A stretch of DNA of 64,000 nucleotides from Halanaerobium saccharolyticum subsp. saccharolyticum DSM 6643 (GCF_000350165.1 NZ_CAUI01000005.1:744001-808000); one strand, 5' to 3'. Numbered from the stretch's first letter, positions 27,185 through 35,102 are shown. Numbers and translations are program-made. The notes: a model not told the origin generated them from the sequence alone.

Positions 27185-27370
27185 TTTTTAAGGAACATTA
27201 TTTGTGTGAGTGGAAAGATTTAACAATGTCAGTTAAGTTCTGAATCTATTGAAGAGTTAAACTAAACTATATAAATATGATTATTTTAATATAAAAGAGC
27301 AGCTGGTTAATATGATGACAAGTGATTAACCGAGTTGGATTACGTAAATTAAAATTGATGATAATGATAT
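27185..27370 (+). pseudogene. Decayed second copy of the DUF6438 gene (functional copy at 30531)
   Basis: This stretch aligns base for base with about 30610-30805 inside the intact DUF6438 gene. Shared runs include ATAAATATGATTATTTTAAT and ATATAAAAGAGCAG, and flanking words such as CAGTTAAG-TCTGAATC match with scattered substitutions. It carries stops and small indels in every frame and lacks both ends of the gene. It is thus a fragment of a duplication or of a second allele, about 3.4 kb from the intact gene. Confidence 0.85.
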
Positions 27371-27453
27371 AGCTGTATTTATTGACATATGTTCATTAAT
27401 ATATTATAATTTATATTGTAAATAATAAATATTAATCTTTTGGAGGGATTTTT

Positions 27454-28776
27454 TTGAATAAGTACGACATTTTGATTATTGGTGGAGGACCTGCTGGAAT
27501 TACATTAACTAAAAATATAAAAAATAAAAGAAATATAGGAATAATGAGGCCTGAAGATCATTCGATGATTTATTGTGCAATGCCTTATGTGATAGAAGAT
27601 CTACTGCCTTATGAAAAAACTTTAAAAACTGATTCGATTGTAACTGAGACAGGTGCGGATTTAATTAGGGATCTAGCAGTGGAAATTGATTTTGAAAATA
27701 AGATTGTTAAAACTGAAAAAGATGATAACTACGGCTACAATGATTTAATTATTGCCACTGGAGCTGATCCAATTCTACCTCCAATCAAGGGAGTAGAGCT
27801 GGATGGGGTTATGACTTTTAAGAGCGAAAAAGATCTAAAAAAGATATTAAGTATTGTAAACAGTGGAGTTGAAAATGTTTCGGTGGTGGGAGCTGGTGCT
27901 ATTGGAATTGAACTGGCCCAGGCATTAAACGAAAAAGGGATAAATACCAATTTAATTGATATGATGCCAACTGTGCTGCCCAATATGCTGGATAAAGATA
28001 TTGCAGAAGAAGCTGAGGCAGAATTAAAAGAGCTTGGTATTAATTTAAATTTAGACAAAAGGGTAGTTGAGTTAAAAGGTGATTCCTCTCTGGAATCAAT
28101 TGTTTTAGATAATCAAGATGAAATTGAAAGTGAGCTTGTTATTTTTGCTGTGGGAATGAAGGCTAATGTTGATTTTCTCAAAGACAGCAGTTTAGAAATT
28201 GCTGCTGATGGAATTTTAGTTAACGAAAAAATGGAAACAAATATTGAAGATGTTTATGCTGTAGGAGACTGTGTACAGTTTGAAAGTGGAATTACAGATG
28301 AAGTTATTTCCGGTAAACTGGCAACTAATGCTGTAGCAATGGGGAGAGTGCTGGCAGCAAATTTACTTGGTAAAAAGAGAAAATATCAGGGCTTTTATAA
28401 TGGTGCCGCTACTAAAGTTGGGGGTCTTTATGTTGGAGGAACAGGACTGACTGAAAAACTTGCTGCAGAAAAATATGATATAATTACTGCTCAAGCAAAA
28501 TTTAAAACTGCTTTTCCGATTATGCCTTTCGCTAAAGATGTTAAACTAAAATTAATTGTAAATAAAGCTGATCGAAAAGTACTGGGCGGCCAGATTATTA
28601 GTGGTGAGCCGGTTACCGATAAAGTTGATAAAATTACCATGGCAGTTCAGTATGGTCTAGATGTTGATCAACTTTTAGATTTCAATTATTCTTCTCAACC
28701 TTATCAATCTTTTTATCCTGCTCACAATCTTTTAGTTAAAGCAGCTGAAGAGGCTGTTAAAAAAATTGACAGCTAG
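27454..28776 (+). CDS. FAD-dependent NAD(P)H oxidoreductase (CoA-disulfide reductase / NADH oxidase family)
   Basis: A 440-aa flavoprotein starting at a TTG (GGAGGGATTTTTTTG). Residues 5-15 (ILIIGGGPAGI) bind FAD, VSVVGAGAIGIELA near 143-156 binds NAD(P)H, and DVYAVGDCVQ is the second FAD motif. Cys41 in YCAMPYVI corresponds to the redox Cys of the single-cysteine CoA-disulfide reductase/NADH oxidase/NADH peroxidase group, and the C-terminal dimerisation domain is present. In anaerobes such enzymes detoxify oxygen or peroxide, or reduce disulfides and persulfides. The exact activity cannot be told. It is monocistronic with a terminator at 28806-28838. Confidence 0.87.
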   Translation: MNKYDILIIGGGPAGITLTKNIKNKRNIGIMRPEDHSMIYCAMPYVIEDLLPYEKTLKTDSIVTETGADLIRDLAVEIDFENKIVKTEKDDNYGYNDLIIATGADPILPPIKGVELDGVMTFKSEKDLKKILSIVNSGVENVSVVGAGAIGIELAQALNEKGINTNLIDMMPTVLPNMLDKDIAEEAEAELKELGINLNLDKRVVELKGDSSLESIVLDNQDEIESELVIFAVGMKANVDFLKDSSLEIAADGILVNEKMETNIEDVYAVGDCVQFESGITDEVISGKLATNAVAMGRVLAANLLGKKRKYQGFYNGAATKVGGLYVGGTGLTEKLAAEKYDIITAQAKFKTAFPIMPFAKDVKLKLIVNKADRKVLGGQIISGEPVTDKVDKITMAVQYGLDVDQLLDFNYSSQPYQSFYPAHNLLVKAAEEAVKKIDS

Positions 28777-28805
28777 AAATCAAAAAGTATAATATTTGTA
28801 TCTTA

Positions 28806-28838
28806 AATCCTGTTTCCTTAATTGAAGCAGGATTTTTT
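28806..28838 (+). terminator. Rho-independent terminator after the flavoprotein gene
   Basis: The stem AATCCTG / CAGGATT is followed by a T run. Confidence 0.85.
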
Positions 28839-28925
28839 TGCTTCTTAAGCTTAAAATTAGTTTCTTTTTAAGCTTTTAATGATATAATTTAATTAAATAG
28901 TCTACCAAAATGAGAGGTGCTAATA

Positions 28926-29633
28926 ATGGAAAATAAAAAAGATAAATTTATTGAAATGTTTAATGAACTTTATGAACATCTAAAAGAGGTCAATGACTGG
29001 GACACTTCTTTTTACAGCCTGCTGCATGAAGGCCGAAATAATGATTATATAATTAAAAAGTACAGAGAAGAACTTGACACTGTCAGGGAAGTTAGAAACT
29101 CGATTGCCCACAACAATGAATATTATTTTTTACCCAGCAGCTCCCTATACAATTTGTTAGAAGAAATTTTAGATAAAGTGATAGATTCTCCTAAGATCAG
29201 TGATTTTATTGATGATAATTTGATGGTAATTAAAGAAGATACTTCAATAATTAAAACGATCAAGGATATGAAAAAACATGACTATGATCAAATTCCAGTA
29301 GTAGATCAAAATGGGAAGTACATTGAATTACTGACCACAAATACAATTATTAGATGGATGGGAGATTTAAAGTCAGATCAGGGCGGTAAGCTGATTGTTG
29401 AAGATGCTCAGATCAAAGAAGTTTTAAAATATGCAGAAGCAGATGAAGTCTGCGAATTCATTTCAAAAGACAGCAAATTGGATATCTTAATTGATAAGCA
29501 TGAGTCAATAATAAAAGCAGGAAATAAAATTGATGCTTTTTTGATAACTGAAAACGGACATCAAGATGAAGTGCTGCAGGGAATTATTACTGACTGGGAA
29601 ATACCGGAAATCTATAATAAGTTAAATATTTAA
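28926..29633 (+). CDS. CBS-domain protein with a HEPN-like N-terminal helical domain
   Basis: About 235 aa from the ATG at 28926 (GAGAGGTG 6 bp upstream; the GTG at 28917 lies inside that site). Residues 1-80 are helical and contain REVRNSIAHNN, an Rx4H motif (Arg57, His62) of the kind found in HEPN ribonucleases. Residues about 85-140 form a CBS domain (MKKHDYDQIPVVDQNGKYIELLT), with a second, weaker one to residue 230. CBS pairs bind adenine nucleotides, so a nucleotide-gated RNase or a nucleotide sensor is possible. The family link to HEPN rests on one short motif and is inference. Confidence 0.75.
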   Translation: MENKKDKFIEMFNELYEHLKEVNDWDTSFYSLLHEGRNNDYIIKKYREELDTVREVRNSIAHNNEYYFLPSSSLYNLLEEILDKVIDSPKISDFIDDNLMVIKEDTSIIKTIKDMKKHDYDQIPVVDQNGKYIELLTTNTIIRWMGDLKSDQGGKLIVEDAQIKEVLKYAEADEVCEFISKDSKLDILIDKHESIIKAGNKIDAFLITENGHQDEVLQGIITDWEIPEIYNKLNI

Positions 29634-29687
29634 TCTTATTTTTATAATTAAAAAAACTGACTAGGAGAATAAAAGTACTGATTATTC

Positions 29688-30392
29688 TTAAAACATGAAT
29701 TTATATAAAATAAATGAGCTAAGTGCTATAATCAAAGCTGAAACTAAATAAGTTGAATTCTTTTTTTCTACAAAAATTCTGGTATCCCATACGATTTTTG
29801 GCAGTTTAATAATGTCTTTTAAAGCCCAGATTTCTTTGCGGCCAATTGCAAGAGTATATTTACCCTGAGCTTCTTCTCCTGAAAATACTGCCAGATAATA
29901 AGTGCCTGTTGCTGGAGCTGCAGTTGAAAATTCCTGTCTTTTCCAGTAAGATGTCCTGGTGAATGGTTCAAAAAAGGTATCGGGGTTATCATTATCATCT
30001 CTAACAATAATTATGTTCTCGTCTGCTTCAAGTTTTAAGATGGAATTGATATAATCAGGATCATAGTCAGCATAGTCGTTTTCTAAAGCGGGACCAATCA
30101 AAGCAAGATCTGGTTTGAAATCCTGATATCTATCTATTACCGGAATAACCATGCTGAAATAAATATCTTCACCCTGCTCGGCCTTAAAGCTATAATAATC
30201 TACATCTCCAGCCTGCTCTAATTGATTGTAGGCAGCCCAGGAAATTTGATGATCTTCAACAAATATGGGCTCTTTTTTAGATGCAGCACCAGAAGTATCC
30301 AAAGGTACATGAGCCTGTGCATCTGACTTAAAGCTTAAAATTAAAGTTAGGATAATTAGTATTGTTGAAAATAAATCTACTATAATTTTCAT
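29688..30392 (-). CDS. Exported, membrane-anchored protein with a PPC-like beta domain
   Basis: A 234-aa minus-strand gene. Residues 1-27 form a signal peptide (MKIIVDLFSTILIILTLILSF, then DAQAH). The middle contains QAGDVDYYSFKAEQGEDIYFSM and GTYYLAVFSGEEAQGKYTLAIG, the opening and closing strands typical of bacterial pre-peptidase C-terminal (PPC) beta-sandwich domains. A hydrophobic C-terminal helix (about 214-232) anchors it in the membrane. It probably binds a ligand or partner outside the inner membrane; there is no enzymatic motif. AGGGGGAAAAT precedes the start codon. Confidence 0.8.
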   Translation of the reverse strand: MKIIVDLFSTILIILTLILSFKSDAQAHVPLDTSGAASKKEPIFVEDHQISWAAYNQLEQAGDVDYYSFKAEQGEDIYFSMVIPVIDRYQDFKPDLALIGPALENDYADYDPDYINSILKLEADENIIIVRDDNDNPDTFFEPFTRTSYWKRQEFSTAAPATGTYYLAVFSGEEAQGKYTLAIGRKEIWALKDIIKLPKIVWDTRIFVEKKNSTYLVSALIIALSSFILYKFMF

Positions 30393-30530
30393 TTTTATTT
30401 TCCCCCTTTGTCTTCAATCTCTATATATAATTATACTGCTTCTGAAATTAATATACAACATTGAATCATTTTTAAATAAAAAAATAATAAATTTGTTTTT
30501 AAAAAATAATTTTAATAAGGGGATGGCAAA

Positions 30531-30923
30531 ATGTTCAAAAAAATTTCTTTAGAAAGAACAGCTTGTTATGGTCACTGTCCAATATATAAATTAGATATTT
30601 TTGCTGATGGCAAAGTCAATTATTTTGGGGAATTATTTGTTCGAATTGAGGGATTTAAAAGCTGGCAGTTAAGTGCTGAATCAATTGAAAAACTAAATGA
30701 AGTTATATATAAATATGATTATTTTAATATAAAAGAGCAGATGGTTACGATGATGTCAAGTGATTCGCCGAGCTGTATTACGGAAATTAAAATGGATGAC
30801 GGAAGAGAAAGAAAAATAAAGAATGACTATGGCTGCAATCAATGGCCGCTAAAGCTTAAGGCTTTTGAAAATAGGATTGATAAGATTGTAAATTCAGAGC
30901 AGTATGTTAATGAGGATGAATAA
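30531..30923 (+). CDS. DUF6438 domain protein
   Basis: A 130-aa protein whose N-terminal half matches the DUF6438 pattern: ERTACYGHCPIYKLDIFADGKVNYFGE, with the conserved Cys-x3-Cys-Pro and the following beta strands. No signal peptide is present. The function of this domain is unknown. AAGGGGATGGCAAA precedes the ATG. A degraded partial copy of the gene lies at 27185-27370, so this family has been duplicated and one copy lost. Confidence 0.83.
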   Translation: MFKKISLERTACYGHCPIYKLDIFADGKVNYFGELFVRIEGFKSWQLSAESIEKLNEVIYKYDYFNIKEQMVTMMSSDSPSCITEIKMDDGRERKIKNDYGCNQWPLKLKAFENRIDKIVNSEQYVNEDE

Positions 30924-31067
30924 TTGAACAGTTAGAAAAAGAATATCAGTAATGGCTTTTATCTGGGTAACTAGGTTTTTGATATAAGATTTATTATTAA
31001 AAAAGTCTACTAAAGTTTATACAGAAGAATGTAAAAGCTTAGATTAATAGAAAGAAGGTCAAATATA

Positions 31068-31442
31068 ATGAGCTGTGTATTTTGTGATTATCCAAAAGAA
31101 GATTATATTATTGAAAATGAGCTGGCCTTTGTTATTTACGATAAATTTCCAGTTAATGAAGGCCACATGCTGGTGATACCAAAGCGGCATTTTGCCAGTT
31201 ATTTTAAAGCCACTCAAGCAGAAATAATAGCCATCTTTGAACTGACAAAAGAGTGTAAAAAAATCTTAGAGGCAGAATATAATCCGGACGGCTATAATAT
31301 TGGTTTTAATGTTAACTATTCCGGCGGTCAGACTGTAATGCATCTGCATCAGCATCTTATTCCCCGCTATGAGGGAGATGTTGATAATCCGAGAGGTGGA
31401 ATCAGGAGGCTGAAGAAGCAGCTGGTTTATTATGATGGGTGA
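31068..31442 (+). CDS. HIT family protein (histidine-triad nucleotide hydrolase)
   Basis: A 124-aa protein with CVFC near the N-terminus and the histidine triad in VMHLHQHLIPRY. The segment FPVNEGHMLVIPKRHFASY is the standard Hint/Fhit-type strand. These enzymes hydrolyse dinucleoside polyphosphates or nucleoside phosphoramidates in the cytoplasm. The start is supported by AGAAGGTCAAATATAATG. It appears monocistronic. Confidence 0.93.
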   Translation: MSCVFCDYPKEDYIIENELAFVIYDKFPVNEGHMLVIPKRHFASYFKATQAEIIAIFELTKECKKILEAEYNPDGYNIGFNVNYSGGQTVMHLHQHLIPRYEGDVDNPRGGIRRLKKQLVYYDG

Positions 31443-31502
31443 TAATAAAATTAGCTATACTTTCTAATTAAATATATAATGATTCCAATATGGTTATTCT
31501 TT

Positions 31503-31532
31503 ATTAATTATAACATCGATGTTATAATTAAT
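31503..31532 (+). promoter_or_regulatory. 30-bp perfect palindrome, likely autoregulatory operator
   Basis: The two 15-bp halves are exact reverse complements, centred on ATCGAT. The right half contains TATAAT, so the palindrome overlaps a probable -10 box, 36 bp before the start of the HTH gene. This is the usual arrangement for autorepression by a HigA/Xre-type protein. Confidence 0.8.
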
Positions 31533-31567
31533 TTAAGAGTGTGAAAGTCGATTAGGGGGTTAATATA

Positions 31568-31891
31568 ATGAAAAACTGGGATGAATTTGATCAAATAGTA
31601 AAGTCATCTATGTCAGAAGAAGAGTATGAACGTCATATTTTAATAGCTAAAATTTCAGCTGATTTAATAAGATTAAGACTTGATGAAAACATGACTCAAA
31701 CAGATTTGGCTGAAAAATCAGGATTAAAGCAGTCAGCGATTGCCAGGCTGGAGTCAGAAGAAGTGCTCCCTAAATTAAGTACATTACTTAAATTAGCTAA
31801 AGCTTTAGATGCTAATATCAATTTAAATCCTAATCAAGAAAGTATAATAAAAATTAAATCTAATAAAATGATTGATAATAAAGCTGGTTAA
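31568..31891 (+). CDS. HigA-like XRE/HTH transcriptional regulator (orphan antitoxin type)
   Basis: A 107-aa protein. Residues 36-95 form an HTH_3 domain (RLRLDENMTQTDLAEKSGLK and SAIARLESEEVLPKLSTLLKLAKAL). The N-terminal stretch WDEFDQIVKSSMSEEEYER is typical of HigA/PuuR-like antitoxins that pair with HigB/RelE toxins. No toxin gene is found in the 125 bp upstream or the 180 bp downstream, so it is an orphan. TAGGGGGT precedes the ATG. It probably represses its own promoter through the palindrome at 31503-31532. Confidence 0.88.
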   Translation: MKNWDEFDQIVKSSMSEEEYERHILIAKISADLIRLRLDENMTQTDLAEKSGLKQSAIARLESEEVLPKLSTLLKLAKALDANINLNPNQESIIKIKSNKMIDNKAG

Positions 31892-31950
31892 AAATATTTT
31901 GATATTTATCATTTTCCATGTTACTATATGATCACAATTTAATAATTCTA

Positions 31951-32053
31951 CTCTTATTAAGAGTGGTGGAGGGATCGGACCCGTTGAAACCCAGCAACCC
32001 CCGTCAGGGAAGGTGCTAATTTCCGCAGCAGTTGTGCTGAAAGATAAGAAAGA
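31951..32053 (+). ncRNA. SAM-I (S-box) riboswitch
   Basis: The conserved S-box core is present in order: CTCTTATTAAGAG, GGTGGAGGGA, TGAAACCCAGCAACC, GGTGCTAATTTCCGCAGC, and the closing GAAAGATAAGA that pairs with the first strand. It senses S-adenosylmethionine. The closing strand GATAAGA (32043-32049) can pair instead with TCTTATT inside the terminator that follows (32080-32086), giving the usual choice: SAM bound, terminator forms; SAM absent, antiterminator forms. The gene controlled is the small Cys-rich protein at 32132. Confidence 0.94.
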
Positions 32054-32070
32054 AGCTGATGAATATCTAT

Positions 32071-32106
32071 GGGCTCTTCTCTTATTGAGAAGGGCTTTTA
32101 TTATTT
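32071..32106 (+). terminator. Riboswitch-controlled terminator
   Basis: A CTTCTC / GAGAAG stem with flanking GC pairs is followed by a T-rich tract (TTTTATTATTTT). It lies 18 nt after the SAM riboswitch and 26 bp before the regulated start codon. Confidence 0.88.
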
Positions 32107-32131
32107 TAAAACTAAAGTTAGGAGGAATATA

Positions 32132-32440
32132 ATGGCTTATACGTATACTACTGGTCTAACAATTTTTAATAAGAAACCTGGTACAACAAAAGAAATGTCC
32201 TGTAATGTTTGTGATAGCAAATGTGAGGTAAAAAGAAATGTTTTGGACTATAAAGATTTTGGCTCAGCCATGGCCAAAAAGAAAACAAGATTTGATCGTT
32301 TTAAATGTCCTCATGCAGAAAAAGAGTGGCACCAAAATCTTGAAAAATTGGTTGAACAGAAAAGAGAAAATCACAGCACAAAAATTGATCAAATGCTGCA
32401 GGAAGAAATTGAAGCAATTAAGGCTAAGCATCTAGCATAA
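32132..32440 (+). CDS. Small Cys-rich (probably zinc-binding) protein under SAM riboswitch control
   Basis: A 102-aa protein. The ATG at 32132 is chosen because TTAGGAGGAATATA precedes it; the frame is open upstream, but that part overlaps the riboswitch terminator. It contains MSCNVCDSKC (Cys24, Cys27, Cys31), then FKCPHAEKEWH (Cys59, His61, His67), a layout that could bind one zinc or an iron-sulfur cluster, and a helical, charged C-terminus. I do not recognise the family. Control by an S-box points to a link with methionine, cysteine or SAM metabolism, for example sulfur or methyl handling, but no enzyme motif is seen. Confidence 0.82.
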   Translation: MAYTYTTGLTIFNKKPGTTKEMSCNVCDSKCEVKRNVLDYKDFGSAMAKKKTRFDRFKCPHAEKEWHQNLEKLVEQKRENHSTKIDQMLQEEIEAIKAKHLA

Positions 32441-32496
32441 CTTTCAGCCGGGTCCAGCTCTCTAATATTAAAAAAATAATATTGGGAGATGATTAA

Positions 32497-32862
32497 ATGC
32501 TTTTAAAACTCAGGAATGATATTGATAAATTGGAAAAGGAATATAAGAAACTGGAGCTATTTGAATTGGAATTAAAATTAATAGAGTTTGAAATGACATT
32601 GGTTAAATTATTAAATGGAAAGAAATTTTTAGTTAAGATCCCTGTTGAGGCATTAAAACATGATATGAAAAGTATTAAAGATGAGCTTTATAATTTAAAG
32701 GCTGAAGAACTTGATAATTTAATAGAAAAGATTGACATTAAGATTAACAATATTGTTGATGGACAGATTACAGCTGAAATCGGTGGAGCAGCTATCTATT
32801 TAAGAAATATGAGAAATGCAACCAAAAAAGAAAAGATGAATAAGAGAATATATTTGCTATAA
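32497..32862 (+). CDS. Small helical protein of unknown function
   Basis: A 121-aa, highly charged protein. Residues 1-85 look like a helical hairpin or coiled coil (LRNDIDKLEKEYKKLELFEL). A glycine-containing segment follows (VDGQITAEIGGAAIYLRN), and the end is basic. No family is recognised. GGGAGATGATTAA precedes the ATG. It follows the SAM-riboswitch gene by 56 bp without a terminator and may share that transcript. Confidence 0.6.
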   Translation: MLLKLRNDIDKLEKEYKKLELFELELKLIEFEMTLVKLLNGKKFLVKIPVEALKHDMKSIKDELYNLKAEELDNLIEKIDIKINNIVDGQITAEIGGAAIYLRNMRNATKKEKMNKRIYLL

Positions 32863-32947
32863 TTTACAATTAATGGTATAATATTTATGTTATCATTGAA
32901 CTTAAGCTTTAAGTTATGGTAAAATATATTTAGAAGGGAAAATTGCC

Positions 32948-33937
32948 GTGCCTGAAAAATCAAATACACCTCATGGTGATTTTTTTTAAGCAAACTTTTG
33001 GCAGATTAGATATTACAAGAAATTTTCTGCAGAGTTATCTGCCGCAAAATTTGAGAGAATTTGTTGATTTCAGTGAACTTGATCACAGACCAATTTCTTA
33101 TGTTGGAAAAAGCAGTTATTATTCTGATTTATTGTTTAAATCAAAAATAGAGAATAAAAAATACGGAGTTTATCTACTTTTTGAACACAAAAGTTATAAT
33201 GACAAATGGTCAGTAATGCAGATTTTTAATTATTTGGCTAGAATATGGATGCGGGAAAAACGAACAAAGGGAATAAAAAATTTATCTTTTATTATTCCAA
33301 TCTTATTTTACCACGGAGAAAACGGTGGTCTAGTTATAAAAAGTTTTTCAGAATATTTTGATCAAAATATGATTGAGAATTATGATCTAAATAAATATCT
33401 CCCAGATTTTGAAACAGTATTTTATGATTTTTCTAATGATTCTAATTTAAAATTATTAGGAGATAGAAGAGTACGGTTGACTTTAAAATTCTTTAAGATT
33501 TCAAAGATAAAAGATATTACAGTTGTTTATCAGGAAATAATTTCTTTTTTGCCGGTCATATTTTTACTGGCTCAATTGGTGTTGATAGGGATATTTTTCA
33601 ATTAGGTATAAATTATATTGCTGATAGTAGAGAGAAATTTGATTATTATCTATTGGGAGAAAAATTAAAATTAAAAGGTATGAAAAAGGAGGGGGATATT
33701 GTGGTATCAGCAGCTGATAAGTTAAGACTGGAAGGTTTAAGAATTGGAGAAGAAAAGGGATTAGAAAAAGGTGAACGAGAATTATTCAAGAAATTAATTC
33801 GTGGAAATTTTCCCCAAACAAATGAAGAAATAATTCACTTAATAGATAAAGTTGATATAAAAAAAATAGAAGAATTAAGTGAAAGAATTTCTAGGATTAA
33901 AAATATTCAGGAGTTAGAATCTTATTTGAAACAATAA
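32948..33937 (+). pseudogene. Rpn/YhgA-like nuclease gene, disrupted by two frameshifts
   Basis: The gene starts at a GTG (AGAAGGGAAAATTGCC upstream) with PEKSNTPHGDFF, then hits a stop after a run of eight T (32980-32987). Removing one T restores GDFFKQTFGRLDITRNFL, the PF04754 (putative transposase/Rpn nuclease) start. The next frame carries YYSDLLFKSKI and YGVYLLFEHKSYNDKWSVMQ, the PD-(D/E)XK nuclease core. A second shift near 33540-33575 returns to the first frame (FQLGINYIADSREKFDYYLL through a Glu-rich tail to 33937). Rpn proteins promote RecA-independent recombination. Three frames are needed to read it, so it is most likely dead. Confidence 0.85.
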
Positions 33938-33958
33938 AAAAAGAATTTATTTATATTA

Positions 33959-33987
33959 ACCCTTCTCATTTTGAGGAGGGTTTTTGC
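33959..33987 (+). terminator. Terminator after the Rpn pseudogene
   Basis: The stem CCCTTCTCA / TGAGGAGGG with a short loop is followed by TTTTT. A near-identical hairpin stands in the same place at 40864-40893, just before the other full copy of the leader repeat. Confidence 0.8.
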
Positions 33988-33988
33988 T

Positions 33989-34159
33989 TTATACATCCGT
34001 TCGCGACATAATGGTGTCAGTTACTGGTGATAGACTAAAGAAAAGCACCTCAAAAGCAGGATATCGCCAATATTTAACGAATATTTAATATTAGGAAATA
34101 AAAGTATTTGAAGTAAATATTAGCGACTTTTTTCGACTGAAATCGACAGAAAATTTAGA
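33989..34159 (+). repeat. Leader repeat copy A (upstream of the BrxC-like module)
   Basis: About 170 bp, related along its length to copy B at 40896-41066. The block 34046-34105 (60 bp) is identical to 40953-41012, and the 19-bp end AATCGACAGAAAATTTAGA (34141-34159) is also identical. It starts TTATACATCCGTTCGCGACA, as the copy at 22126 does. CGAC recurs at 34124, 34134 and 34144, exactly 10 bp apart, on one face of the helix. It lies directly before the first gene of a defence-type operon and is a candidate promoter/operator cassette. Confidence 0.85.
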
Positions 34160-34197
34160 TTAATTAACCAATTCATAAAAGATTAAGGGTGATAAAA

Positions 34198-35097
34198 ATG
34201 TATGTAGATACAGCATATTCCGAAAAGTATACAAAAAGAGTTTTAAAAAAGTTATTAAAAAAATATGTATTGGAATGGCTGGGTTCAACTGAATTCAGAT
34301 CAACTTTTAATTTAAAAGAATCTGTAGACTACTGCGGCCAGCATAAGGTGGAACTAATCACTTATCATGTTGAGTCACTGATGGAAGAAAATAGGAGCTT
34401 AGAATATGTTTATGAAAAAATTTTAGAATTCAAAGATTTTAGAGATTTATTAAATTATCTATCTCCTCATCCGTATGATACAGCTGAATCAACATTTTTA
34501 GAGTTGTTAAGAAATCATGAAAAAATTACAATAGTAGAACATCGAGAAAATGATACTTTTAAATTTTATTTAACTGATGAAATATCAGAATATAGAGAAG
34601 AAACTGAAAGAATCACTAATTTAAGTGTGTTTTTTCGCTCCTATATAGAAATCTTACTGGATATCAAAAAAGAAGCTTTTCATTTTGATGAATTGTATGA
34701 ATTTCTGCTTGACCAAGAAATAAGCTATGATTCGGCAAAAAATTATCAAGACTTTCTTTATTTTAGAAAAGAAAAAGCTTATTCAGTTTCAGAAATTCTT
34801 AAACTACTGGAAGAAGAAAAAATTATGACTCCAAAAAAGATTTTTATTGAGCAGATAAAAAAAGATCACAATCGCTTTTTTAAGATTATAAAAGATTATT
34901 ATGGTTTGAGATATTGGAATCCAGAAGCTGAATTTAGAGCATATCTTAAACTATTTGATAATTTTTACCAAGAAGGTAATAAAAATTATTTGGAGTTGGG
35001 TAAAAATGTGCTTGAACTTTTAGAAAAAGTAGATAAACCAGAAAAGGAAAAAAATAGACTTGAAAAAACAATAAATAGAGTTTTAGAAAGGGGATAA
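34198..35097 (+). CDS. Unknown protein, first gene of the BrxC-like module
   Basis: About 299 aa from the ATG at 34198 (TTAAGGGTG upstream; the GTG at 34189 overlaps that site). The protein is mostly helical and acidic, with no transmembrane segment, Walker motif or nuclease motif that I can see. The start (YSEKYTKRVLKKLLKKYVLEWLGSTEFRS) is basic and helical, and the C-terminus is a charged coiled coil. I do not recognise a family. It is 5 bp from the next gene and precedes a BrxC/PglY-like ATPase, the place where small BREX accessory genes (brxA, brxB) normally lie. Confidence 0.75.
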   Translation: MYVDTAYSEKYTKRVLKKLLKKYVLEWLGSTEFRSTFNLKESVDYCGQHKVELITYHVESLMEENRSLEYVYEKILEFKDFRDLLNYLSPHPYDTAESTFLELLRNHEKITIVEHRENDTFKFYLTDEISEYREETERITNLSVFFRSYIEILLDIKKEAFHFDELYEFLLDQEISYDSAKNYQDFLYFRKEKAYSVSEILKLLEEEKIMTPKKIFIEQIKKDHNRFFKIIKDYYGLRYWNPEAEFRAYLKLFDNFYQEGNKNYLELGKNVLELLEKVDKPEKEKNRLEKTINRVLERG

Positions 35098-35102
35098 TTA
35101 AT

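Noticed and set aside
32943-33605. Intact 220-aa gene
   Set aside because: It is the middle part of the Rpn nuclease gene; its apparent start overlaps the true N-terminal coding sequence in another frame, and its last ~20 residues are out of frame.
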